Below are positions 1 through 5,639 of a stretch of DNA of 5,950 nucleotides, piece by piece. Under the pieces are notes generated by a model, which saw only the letters and a list, made by a program, of their open reading frames with translations, ran no database searches and was not told the DNA's origin. Location: NCBI GenBank assembly GCA_013151705.1, contig JAADHT010000201.1:1-5950 (forward strand). The letters are read 5' to 3'. The translations under genes were made by a program, and so were the position numbers. Origin of the DNA: Kiritimatiellota bacterium (lineage in GTDB: Bacteria > Verrucomicrobiota > Lentisphaeria > Victivallales > JAADHT01). Each line of letters opens with the position of its first letter. Position 1 is the stretch's first letter.

Positions 1-2
1 AC

Positions 3-557
3 GCCGATGGCTCGCTCGATTGGGATTTAAAGGCCGAAAAAGCGGAATTCATTCCTGGTCAAGGCTGGCTTTTCACGGATGGCGAGATCACGTATTTCGA
101 CAAGGTGAACCAACTTCCGGGCGCTCCGCGGAAATTCCGCGTCATCAAAAAAGGACTCGACGAATTTCCGGAGACTCCGAGGGATATACTTAACGCGGTC
201 AAACACATTGAAGACCTCACCTCGTTCGAGATTTATGAGATTTTGAAAAAATCCACCCATATGTCGGTGCACAGAAAGAGCCTTTATTGGACTACTTTCT
301 ACTATCGCCTTTCTTTTTATCCTTTCGCGGCGCTGATAGCCGCTTTGCTGGGTATTCCCATAGCGACGAAAAACGAACGAAGCGGCATCTTTCTGTCGAT
401 AATCATAGCGGTGGTGATAATTGTCGTGTACATAGTCGTATCCGAAGTTTTGCGCGTTTTCGGCAACAGCGGAAAGATTCCACCATTCATCGCCGGCACC
501 ACTCCGACGTTTTTGTTCCTGGTTTTCGCATGGTATAACGTGGTCAAACAGGATTGA
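3..557 (+). CDS. LptF/LptG-family permease, C-terminal part (5' end outside window)
   Basis: The frame is open from the window edge to TGA at 555-557, giving 184 visible residues. LptF and LptG are the paired inner-membrane permeases of the LptB2FG ABC exporter, which extracts lipopolysaccharide from the inner membrane and passes it to LptC/LptA. The first 60 or so visible residues have the look of the end of the periplasmic beta-jellyroll domain (repeated short strands, 'GWLFTDGEITYFD', 'LPGAPRKF'). A polar linker follows, then hydrophobic segments 'FAALIAALLGIPIA', 'GIFLSIIIAVVIIVVYIVV' and a last helix near 'FLFLVFAWYN'. The 'GIPIATKNERSG' turn and the 'GKIPPFIAG' loop are typical of the C-terminal helices of this family. 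I cannot tell LptF from LptG without the N-terminal half. The GTG at 105 is internal to the domain and is not a plausible start. Presence of this gene implies a lipopolysaccharide outer membrane. Confidence 0.85.
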   Translation, partial: ADGSLDWDLKAEKAEFIPGQGWLFTDGEITYFDKVNQLPGAPRKFRVIKKGLDEFPETPRDILNAVKHIEDLTSFEIYEILKKSTHMSVHRKSLYWTTFYYRLSFYPFAALIAALLGIPIATKNERSGIFLSIIIAVVIIVVYIVVSEVLRVFGNSGKIPPFIAGTTPTFLFLVFAWYNVVKQD

Positions 558-619
558 GCCCGGTAAATCCGCGGTTGAGGCTTGATATCGACTATGCCAA
601 TGGTAGAGTACTCGCTTTT

Positions 620-652
620 CGCGGGGAGAACGATTGTTTTGTCCGCGTTTTT
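620..652 (+). terminator. probable intrinsic terminator after the Lpt permease gene
   Basis: A 12-base arm at 620-631 (CGCGGGGAGAAC) can pair with 636-647 (GTTTTGTCCGCG) around the tetraloop GATT. The pairing includes one G-G mismatch and two G-U wobbles, and the outer five pairs are all G-C. Five T residues follow directly at 648-652. It lies 62 bases past the permease stop and 52 bases before oadG, so it would separate the two transcription units. This is read from the sequence; no folding energy was computed. Confidence 0.55.
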
Positions 653-690
653 CAATTGCGACGTATCGGAAAAAATTATTTGAACCTTTC

Positions 691-965
691 GGGAGAGCTG
701 TGAAATGGAATTGTTGATGGATGGCTTGAAGCTTCTCGTCATAGGGATGGGTTGGGTTTTTCTTTTTTTGATTTTGATGATCATCGTGATTGATCTTGTT
801 TCAAAAGCGGTCGCTCCCTACGCGCATGTTTTCGAACAGGTTCCAGCTGAAAAAGTGAAGCGAACACCGCTGGACACTGATGGCGATCCCGCGATTGCAG
901 CTATGACCGCCGCGGCCGCGGCCGCGGTTCGAGCGCACAGGGACCGCGATGCATTCCGCGGTTGA
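691..965 (+). promoter_or_regulatory. oadG ribosome binding site region (GGGAG at 691-695)
   Basis: GGGAG at 691-695 lies 9 bases before the ATG at 705 and supports that start over the in-frame ATG at 720, which would remove the first five residues of the membrane anchor. No sigma-70-like promoter of good quality is visible between the terminator and this site. The best -35-like hexamer is TTGCGA at 656-661, and it has no convincing -10 partner. Only the first few bases of the stated span are the signal; the rest is the gene it serves. Confidence 0.4.
705..965 (+). CDS. oadG: Oxaloacetate decarboxylase gamma subunit (sodium pump)
   Basis: An 86-residue protein, normal length for OadG. A single strongly hydrophobic helix at residues 8-32 ('LKLLVIGMGWVFLFLILMIIVIDLV') anchors it in the inner membrane, followed by a charged cytoplasmic tail. 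The 'GMGWVFLFL' motif, helix and tail match the OadG pattern known from Klebsiella and Vibrio. In those enzymes the gamma chain holds the alpha subunit on the beta subunit, and a metal ion bound in its tail speeds the reaction. In this tail a poly-alanine run (residues 68-74) is followed by 'RAHRDRD', with one histidine and two aspartates that could serve as ligands. The alanine run is encoded by three tandem copies of CCGCGG. Identification rests on this pattern together with oadA and oadB directly downstream, since OadG sequences are poorly conserved. Confidence 0.88.
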   Translation: MELLMDGLKLLVIGMGWVFLFLILMIIVIDLVSKAVAPYAHVFEQVPAEKVKRTPLDTDGDPAIAAMTAAAAAAVRAHRDRDAFRG

Positions 966-1059
966 GACGTTGGTGGCGCACTCCACATCAAGTCCCGCCG
1001 AAGATCGTGCTTGTCGACATCGACGGCATTTCTCTGATATTTTGCCGCGAGTAATCCTT

Positions 1060-1082
1060 GCGCTCTATGAATCATCGAGCGC
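1060..1082 (+). other. hairpin between oadG and oadA
   Basis: GCGCTC (1060-1065) pairs with GAGCGC (1077-1082). After one T/C mismatch, ATG (1067-1069) pairs with CAT (1073-1075) around the loop AAT. There is no T-run after it, only CTTTC, so it does not look like an efficient terminator. It ends 8 bases before the oadA ribosome binding site. It could affect processing or the ratio of gamma to alpha chains, but that is inference. The rest of the 135-base oadG-oadA gap shows no gene. Confidence 0.4.
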
Positions 1083-1100
1083 CTTTCAAACGGAGATGTT

Positions 1101-2906
1101 ATGAAAAAAATAGCTTATATGGACACCTCTTTCAGGGACGGGTTCCAATCAAGTTTCGGAGCCAGAGTGAAATGCGATGATTTTCTGCCGGCTTTGGAAG
1201 CGGCCGTCGCCGCGGGAACCGACAATTTCGAGATTGGTGGCGGAGCCCGTTTTCAAAGCCTCTATTTCTACTGTCAGGAGGATGCCTTCGATATGATGGA
1301 CAGATGCCGCTCCGTCGTGGGGCCGGACATCAATCTGCAGACCCTCAGCCGCGGAGCCAATGTCGTCGGACTGATATCCCAGTCGCGCGACATAATCGAA
1401 CTGCATGCGAGAATGTTCCAAAAACACGGTGTTTCAACGATACGCAACTTCGATGCTTTGAACGACATTCGCAACTTGGCTTATTCCGGCAAATGCATCC
1501 ATGAGAGTGGAGCGAAACACCAAGTAACCATAACCCTGATGGGATTGCCTCCAGGCTTGAAAGAGCAATATGCTCATACTCCGAAATTCTATCTGGACCG
1601 TCTCCGCGAGGTTTTGGACGCTGAAATTCCGTTTGACAGCGTCTGTTTCAAAGACGCTTCCGGCACCGCCACGCCGAAAACGGTTTTCGATACGATCAAA
1701 GACGCCAGGAAGCTTTTGCCCGAAGGTTCCGTCTTGCAATTTCACACGCATGACACGGCCGGAATGGCGGTGGCCTGCAATATGGCGGCCATCGAAGGCG
1801 GAGCCGATGTCATCGACCTCTCAATGACTCCGGTGAGCGGCGGCACCTGCCAAACCGACATTCTCACCATGTGGCATAGGTTGAAAGGCACGGATTACGC
1901 TTTGGATATAGACTATAAAAAAATAATCGAGGCGGAGGCCGTCTTTAGGGATTGCATGTCGAAATACTTCATTCCCCCCGAAGCTCAAACGGTCAACCCG
2001 GTGATAACGCTTTCTCCAATGCCGGGAGGCGCCTTGACAAGCAACACGCAGATGATGCGCGACGACAACACCCTCGAACTGTTCCCGAAAGTGATAGAGG
2101 AGATGCGCGAAGTCGTGGAACGGGGCGGGTTCGGCACTTCGGTGACCCCGGTGTCGCAGTTCTATTTTCAGCAGGCGTACAGAAACGTTTTGCAGGGCAA
2201 GTGGAAAGTCATGACGCGGGGATACGGCAGAATGCTTCTAGGGTATTTTGGCCGCACTCCGGCGAAACCCGACGAGGAGTTGGTTAAACTGGCCGCTGGG
2301 CAGCTGAACCTCGAACCGACGACGGAAGACGTCCACGACATAAACGACGCCAATCCGAATCTGGGGATCGCCGTCGCTAAAAAGAATCTCGAGGAAGCCG
2401 GACTGGAAACCACGGACGAGAATATAATGATAGCCGCCACTTGCGAAGAAAAGGGAATAGCTTTTTTGAAAGGCGACAAGCCTTTGGGCATCCGCTATGT
2501 CGAGAAAAAGGAGGATGCCAAGTCGGCGCCGAAAAAAGCCGCTCGGAACGACGAGCCGGCCGCCTATTCCGTCACGGTCGACGGTCGCAGCTTCAACGTA
2601 GTTGTCGTGCCAGGTGGAGCGGTGAACGTCTCCCCGACCGCGTCGACTTCCACCGCGTCTGGAAATCAAGCGATAGCTGTGAATAAACCCGAAGGTTATG
2701 ACATTCTCGCTCCGATGCCCGGATCAGTCGTTCGTTTCATGGCCTCCGAAGGCGACGAATTGTCGGAGGGGGACACCGTCCTTATTTTGGAGGCGATGAA
2801 GATGGAGACGGAGGTCAAAACCGAGAAAAGCGGAGTGCTCTCCTCTTTCGAGGTCTCTCAGGGGGACACTGTCGCGGTCGGAGAGGTTTTGGCGACCATT
2901 GTCTGA
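1101..2906 (+). CDS. oadA: Oxaloacetate decarboxylase alpha subunit, biotin-carrying carboxyltransferase (divergent type)
   Basis: A 601-residue cytoplasmic subunit. It transfers the carboxyl group of oxaloacetate to biotin, leaving pyruvate. GGAG at 1091-1094 sets the ATG start. Residues 1-290 are the TIM-barrel carboxyltransferase domain shared with pyruvate carboxylase. Visible catalytic features are 'FRDGFQS' (R12, metal ligand D13, Q16), the lysine expected to be carboxylated in 'FKDASG' (K184), the metal-binding pair in 'FHTHDTAGM' (H215, H217), substrate arginine R84 in 'SRGANVVG', and T349 in 'VTPVSQ', where relatives have the proton-relay threonine. Residues about 290-480 form the conserved alpha-helical region. 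A Lys/Ala/Pro linker and 'YSVTVDGRSFNVVV' lead to the biotinyl domain (about 532-601), with biotin lysine K567 in 'EAMKM', 35th from the C-terminus as usual. Two positions differ from the archetype: Q52 replaces the Asp of 'GATFD', and L91 replaces the Tyr of 'RGxNxxGY'. Neighbouring oadG and oadB argue for a decarboxylase pump rather than a pyruvate carboxylase subunit. Confidence 0.93.
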   Translation: MKKIAYMDTSFRDGFQSSFGARVKCDDFLPALEAAVAAGTDNFEIGGGARFQSLYFYCQEDAFDMMDRCRSVVGPDINLQTLSRGANVVGLISQSRDIIELHARMFQKHGVSTIRNFDALNDIRNLAYSGKCIHESGAKHQVTITLMGLPPGLKEQYAHTPKFYLDRLREVLDAEIPFDSVCFKDASGTATPKTVFDTIKDARKLLPEGSVLQFHTHDTAGMAVACNMAAIEGGADVIDLSMTPVSGGTCQTDILTMWHRLKGTDYALDIDYKKIIEAEAVFRDCMSKYFIPPEAQTVNPVITLSPMPGGALTSNTQMMRDDNTLELFPKVIEEMREVVERGGFGTSVTPVSQFYFQQAYRNVLQGKWKVMTRGYGRMLLGYFGRTPAKPDEELVKLAAGQLNLEPTTEDVHDINDANPNLGIAVAKKNLEEAGLETTDENIMIAATCEEKGIAFLKGDKPLGIRYVEKKEDAKSAPKKAARNDEPAAYSVTVDGRSFNVVVVPGGAVNVSPTASTSTASGNQAIAVNKPEGYDILAPMPGSVVRFMASEGDELSEGDTVLILEAMKMETEVKTEKSGVLSSFEVSQGDTVAVGEVLATIV

Positions 2907-2963
2907 CAATCGCCTGTTCAACCGCCACGGACGGAAATTCAATGATAGCTGTTTCATAAAGTT

Positions 2964-2979
2964 GGGAAAAATTTTGATG
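2964..2979 (+). promoter_or_regulatory. Ribosome binding site and start choice for oadB
   Basis: GGGA at 2964-2967 lies 9 bases before ATG at 2977. This start opens with a clean signal peptide (MIKRVLILFVLLNLALLGYSA). The longer frame from TTG at 2899 would overlap oadA and put 26 polar residues in front of the signal peptide, with no ribosome binding site of its own visible. Confidence 0.55.
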
Positions 2980-4653
2980 ATTAAACGAGTCTTGATACTA
3001 TTCGTACTGCTCAATTTAGCGTTGTTGGGATACTCGGCGCCGAAAACACCGGCGCCGATGTCGCCGTCGTCGGATTCGACATCGAGTGAAAGCGTGGCGG
3101 CGCTTCTTTCGGAACACCGGGAGTCGGTTCCCCTTTTCGAATGGCGGAGTAATACCGACGGCACAAGTTCTCTCGTGTACGTCTGGGACAAGCCGGCCGT
3201 CATTTACGGCCTTTACGTTAACAAAGGCGATCATGTGATGCCGGGCGCTCCCGTCATATTGCTTTCCATTCCCGACAGAAGCAAAGCCAAGGTGAAACTG
3301 ACTCGGGCGATGGAGATAACCTCTTTGGGCCTGGATGAAAAAGGCGAGTCGTTGGCTCCATCCTCCACAATCCTGCCCGGCCGGGTTGTTCTTACGGGAG
3401 TATTCAAAGCGGTGATGGACGATTCCGTGCTTGAAGGGGCGAACACCTCTAAACAAAAACTCCCTCCGCTTTCGGAAATGTTCGGCAATTTGATAAAGAG
3501 CACGGGGATTTACGATGTTTGGCGTCAGACTATGAGCGATCCGGCCAAAACGTGGCAGCTTGGAGTGGGACGGTTGTTGATGATCGTAATTGGTCTGCTT
3601 CTGCTCTATCTCGCCGTCTTTAAAAAATTCGAGCCTTTGTTACTCCTTCCGATAGGGTTCGGCGCGATTCTAGCGAACATTCCGCTTGCGGGAATCGGCG
3701 GGCCGAACGGGATTTTAGGAATGATATACACCGTGGGAATCGCCAGCGGAGTGTTTCCCTTGTTGATATTCATGGGAGTGGGTGCGATGACGGATTTCGG
3801 GCCATTGATAGCCAATCCCAAGACCGCAATTCTGGGAGCGGCCGCCCAATTCGGGATATTTTTCGCTCTCGTCGGCGCCCTCCTGCTTTCAATGTCCGGA
3901 CTCGGAATCGATTTCGATCTGAAGGATGCCGCCAGCATAGGTATAATCGGTGGCGCGGACGGCCCTACGTCGATCTATCTCACAAGCAAACTCTCGCCCA
4001 AACTGTTGGGTGCCGTGGCGGTCGCCGCGTATTCCTACATGGCGCTTGTGCCTATAATCCAGCCGCCGATAATGAAACTTCTCACAACCCCGGAGGACAG
4101 GAGAATCAGAATGAGCCAACTGCGTCCGGTATCCAAACTCGAGAAGATCTGCTTTCCCGTGGTGATAACCCTTCTCTGCGCGGCGCTTCTGCCTGACGCC
4201 GCTCCTTTGATTGGTATGCTTATGTTCGGGAACCTTATGAGGGAATGCGGCGTCGTCGAACGATTGAGCGACACCGCTCAAAACGCGCTGATAAACATCG
4301 TTACCATCTTTTTGGGGCTGGCGGTGGGTTCGAAACTTTCCGCGGACAAATTCCTTAACATGCAGACATTGGGAATTCTGGTTCTGGGCGTCGTCGCTTT
4401 CGGAATCGGCACCGCGTCCGGCGTTCTGTTTGGACAGGTTATGAAGAAAATGTCCGGTGGCAAGATCAATCCCCTCATAGGCGCCGCCGGTGTCTCCGCC
4501 GTCCCGATGGCCGCCCGAGTCGTAAACAAGGTCGGGCTGGACGAGGATCCTCACAACTTTCTTCTCATGCATGCGATGGGGCCGAACGTGGCCGGAGTCA
4601 TAGGTTCAGCCGTCGCCGCGGGTGTCTTGTTGAAAGCTCTCTACAGTCTCTGA
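2977..4653 (+). CDS. oadB: Oxaloacetate decarboxylase beta subunit with exported N-terminal extension (Na+ pump)
   Basis: A 558-residue inner-membrane protein that decarboxylates carboxybiotin and couples this to Na+ export. Residues from about 193 ('WQLGVGRLLMIVIGLLLLYLAVFKKFEPLLLLP') to the end are a typical OadB/GcdB/MmdB core with many hydrophobic helices. Residues important in the Klebsiella enzyme are in place: D328 in 'GGADGPT', Y354 in 'AYSYMALVP', N498 and G502 in 'NPLIGAAG', S507 in 'GVSAVPM' and R514. The distance from D328 to S507 (179) equals that between D203 and S382 in Klebsiella. The core lacks the long loop Klebsiella has after its first helices. The usual family length is roughly 375-435 residues; here about 190 extra residues come first. 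They comprise a signal peptide (1-21), a Pro/Ser/Thr linker (22-45), and a domain about 45-150 that contains 'VNKGDHVMPGAPVILLS', similar in shape to half of a biotinyl/lipoyl barrel but without a biotin lysine. The gap to oadA is 70 bases, so it is probably co-transcribed. Confidence 0.93.
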   Translation: MIKRVLILFVLLNLALLGYSAPKTPAPMSPSSDSTSSESVAALLSEHRESVPLFEWRSNTDGTSSLVYVWDKPAVIYGLYVNKGDHVMPGAPVILLSIPDRSKAKVKLTRAMEITSLGLDEKGESLAPSSTILPGRVVLTGVFKAVMDDSVLEGANTSKQKLPPLSEMFGNLIKSTGIYDVWRQTMSDPAKTWQLGVGRLLMIVIGLLLLYLAVFKKFEPLLLLPIGFGAILANIPLAGIGGPNGILGMIYTVGIASGVFPLLIFMGVGAMTDFGPLIANPKTAILGAAAQFGIFFALVGALLLSMSGLGIDFDLKDAASIGIIGGADGPTSIYLTSKLSPKLLGAVAVAAYSYMALVPIIQPPIMKLLTTPEDRRIRMSQLRPVSKLEKICFPVVITLLCAALLPDAAPLIGMLMFGNLMRECGVVERLSDTAQNALINIVTIFLGLAVGSKLSADKFLNMQTLGILVLGVVAFGIGTASGVLFGQVMKKMSGGKINPLIGAAGVSAVPMAARVVNKVGLDEDPHNFLLMHAMGPNVAGVIGSAVAAGVLLKALYSL

Positions 4654-4758
4654 CAAGGAACTGTTCACCACCAAGCCGCCAAATTCATCCCACTTCATTG
4701 TTCAAACGCGAAAGTCTGACGAGCAATGAGGAAACGGTGAGACGGCGAGAGTATGGTG

Positions 4759-4845
4759 GAGCGTCCCCGCCCGCCCATTTTCCTGAAACGGCGGCCGCTT
4801 GCCCTGCGAAGTTTGGAATGCGTAGCAGGGTGAGGCGGGCACTCT
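4759..4845. other. GC-rich foldable intergenic block, possible dispersed repeat
   Basis: GCCCGCC (4769-4775) pairs with GGCGGGC (4834-4840), enclosing a second stem of CCCTGC (4802-4807) with GCAGGG (4825-4830). Between the stems lies the GC-rich GGCGGCCGC. The block is far more GC-rich than the AT-rich sequence that follows from about 4880. Two short overlapping open frames cross it, one on each strand, without ribosome binding sites. It could be a repeat element present elsewhere in this genome, a structured RNA end that protects the oad transcript, or a terminator-like region for oadB, although no T-run follows. I cannot decide between these from one copy. The rest of the 4654-5008 gap holds no gene I can support. 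Confidence 0.35.
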
Positions 4846-5008
4846 ATAATTCGATCGTCGTCAGTTTTTCGGGACAAAAATTATCTGGATTTTGACAACG
4901 ATATAAAACTTGAACTTTCCCTTGAGTCAAATTCACAAGGCATGACTAAAATAGGCGACTGTCAAACAAATCTTTTTGAATTACATGGATAATTTCGTCT
5001 TTTTCTTT

Positions 5009-5082
5009 TCCCAACGTTTAGTACCACTTGCTGGTATGAAGCGCCAGCGGAATACCAGTCAAGCGCATCCTTTTGTTATGCC
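5009..5082 (-). repeat. attC-like recombination site closing the cupin cassette
   Basis: Read on the minus strand, the site begins with the box GGCATAAC (5082-5075), 5 bases after the cupin stop codon, and ends with GTTGGGA (5015-5009). These fit the integron pattern RYYYAAC...GTTRRR. Between them CTTGACTGGTAT pairs with ATACCAGCAAG, eleven base pairs with one unpaired A. Such an extrahelical base is typical of attC sites, which recombine as folded single strands. The loop between the arms is 14 bases. The first box is only partly complementary to the last box in place, but it is fully complementary over 8 bases to the box at the other end of the cassette (5444-5451). Confidence 0.6.
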
Positions 5083-5087
5083 AAATT

Positions 5088-5420
5088 CTATTTTTTTGAG
5101 TATCGATTTGGCTCATTGAAAAACATCATATCTGCATATCCCGCGTATATTTTGCCGGAATGCTTTATTCCTTCAGAAATGTAATACCGTTCTCCTTTGG
5201 TAAAACATTGTTTCTCTCCATCAACAATCAATTCGATTTTTCCTTCCAATACAATTCCCATTTGAGCCGCGTGGGAGTGTTTTGGCAAATCAACATCTTT
5301 TTCAAATTGCATGAATAATATCTGATGAGTATCTGATTGTGACAAATAAGCGGTTATTCCATCCAATGGGATATCTGCTTCCGGCAGATTCCTGATAGGT
5401 TCTGGAAACACTTGATTCAT
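5088..5420 (-). CDS. Small single-domain cupin protein
   Basis: A 110-residue soluble protein with no signal peptide or membrane segment. The start is certain: GAGGAGG (5433-5427) lies 6 bases before ATG. Residues about 35-105 form one cupin beta-barrel. Motif 1 is 'LPKHSHAAQMGIVLEGKIEL', with metal-binding candidates H48 and H50 and with Q53 roughly where a glutamate is common. Motif 2 is 'GERYYISEGIKHSG', with H87. The 'HSHxAQxGxVLEG' form recurs in small stand-alone cupins that bind a metal and small ligands, but no specific substrate can be read from it. It has the position and compact layout of an integron cassette gene and is more AT-rich than the genes to its left, which suggests acquisition. 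The biological role is unknown. Confidence 0.85.
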   Translation of the reverse strand: MNQVFPEPIRNLPEADIPLDGITAYLSQSDTHQILFMQFEKDVDLPKHSHAAQMGIVLEGKIELIVDGEKQCFTKGERYYISEGIKHSGKIYAGYADMMFFNEPNRYSKK

Positions 5421-5426
5421 GAACTT

Positions 5427-5433
5427 CCTCCTC
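5427..5433 (-). promoter_or_regulatory. strong ribosome binding site of the cupin gene
   Basis: On the minus strand the sequence is GAGGAGG, 6 bases before the ATG at 5420. It is the strongest ribosome binding site in the window and sits inside the 24-base leader between the cassette boundary and the gene. A cassette gene that depends on an outside promoter would need this kind of signal. Confidence 0.75.
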
Positions 5434-5444
5434 TTTCTTCATCG

Positions 5445-5533
5445 GCATAACATAAAGCTCCGCGGCGGCGGCACGTCAAGCCGTAGCCTTCGGCGAAGGC
5501 TGATTAGCCGTCCGTAGAAGCGATTCGTTATGC
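5445..5533 (-). repeat. attC-like recombination site of the upstream cassette
   Basis: The outer boxes GCATAAC (5445-5451) and GTTATGC (5527-5533) are perfect 7-base complements 89 bases apart. Inside, further interrupted pairing follows: the GCT/AGC, CGG/CCG and GGC/GCC pairs are offset by single unpaired bases. At the centre is a 17-base hairpin, AGCCTTCG (5485-5492) against CGAAGGCT (5494-5501). Imperfect nested symmetry of this kind, with conserved AAC/GTT box ends and a variable centre, is the hallmark of integron attC sites. It precedes the cupin gene on the minus strand and would be the attC of the cassette to its right. It differs from the 5009-5082 site in length and centre, so the two cassettes probably have different histories. 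Confidence 0.7.
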
Positions 5534-5577
5534 TTTTTTGTCTTTCTGTAACTTCTGGCTGAACAAAGTGTTATGAA

Positions 5578-5635
5578 GTTTCTTTTTTCGCAACCTCTTG
5601 CAAACTAAATAGTTGGAGGTTGCGAAAAAAGAAAC
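5578..5635. repeat. perfect 20-bp inverted repeat after the Cys-containing gene
   Basis: The arm at 5578-5597 (GTTTCTTTTTTCGCAACCTC) is exactly complementary to the arm at 5616-5635. The 18-base loop can add a few pairs (ACT with AGT). Read on either strand, the T-run lies in the 5' arm and the A-run in the 3' arm. That is opposite to an intrinsic terminator, although RNA from either strand would fold into a very stable hairpin. A short outer pairing, GTTAT (5570-5574) with ATAAC (5642-5646), flanks it. It starts 4 bases after the stop codon of the gene to the right and ends 36 bases before the attC-like site. Function unknown. Confidence 0.85.
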
Positions 5636-5639
5636 AGGC

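Larger units (their letters stand above)
5015..5450 (-). mobile_element. Integron-type gene cassette carrying a cupin gene
   Basis: The unit of about 436 bases runs on the minus strand from the crossover point in GTTATGCC (5451-5444) to that in GTTGGGA (5015-5009). It holds one gene that nearly fills it: a 24-base leader with the ribosome binding site, a 333-base gene, then the attC-like site 5 bases after the stop. The leader is too short for a normal promoter, as is usual for cassettes transcribed from outside. The boxes at its two ends, GTTATGCC and GGCATAAC, are exact complements over 8 bases, so a circularised cassette would have a perfectly paired site. Base composition is clearly more AT-rich than the oad operon. 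No integrase gene is in the window, so this may be the distal part of an array or a cassette cluster lacking an integrase. Confidence 0.65.

Noticed and set aside
1060..1082. The oadG-oadA hairpin as a terminator
   Set aside because: There is no T-run after it and the two genes encode parts of one complex, so full termination here is unlikely.
1101..2906. OadA as a methylmalonyl-CoA or glutaconyl-CoA decarboxylase alpha subunit
   Set aside because: Those alpha subunits have the acyl-CoA carboxyltransferase (crotonase-like) fold and no fused biotin domain of this kind; this protein has the TIM-barrel motifs of the pyruvate carboxylase/OadA family.
2899..2976. Longer OadB start at TTG 2899, overlapping the end of oadA
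   Set aside because: It adds 26 polar residues before a clear signal peptide and has no ribosome binding site of its own; ATG 2977 has GGGA at a good distance.
4845..4850. Perfect TATAAT as a -10 promoter box
   Set aside because: No -35-like hexamer at 16-18 bases upstream, and no gene on the + strand downstream for it to serve.
4695..4895. Two overlapping short open frames, about 60-65 codons, one on each strand
   Set aside because: No ribosome binding sites, Arg/Pro-rich low-complexity translations, and both cross the GC-rich inverted-repeat block, which explains the lack of stops.
5578..5635. The 20-bp inverted repeat as a bidirectional intrinsic terminator
   Set aside because: In both readings the T-run is in the 5' arm and the A-run in the 3' arm, with no T-run after the stem.
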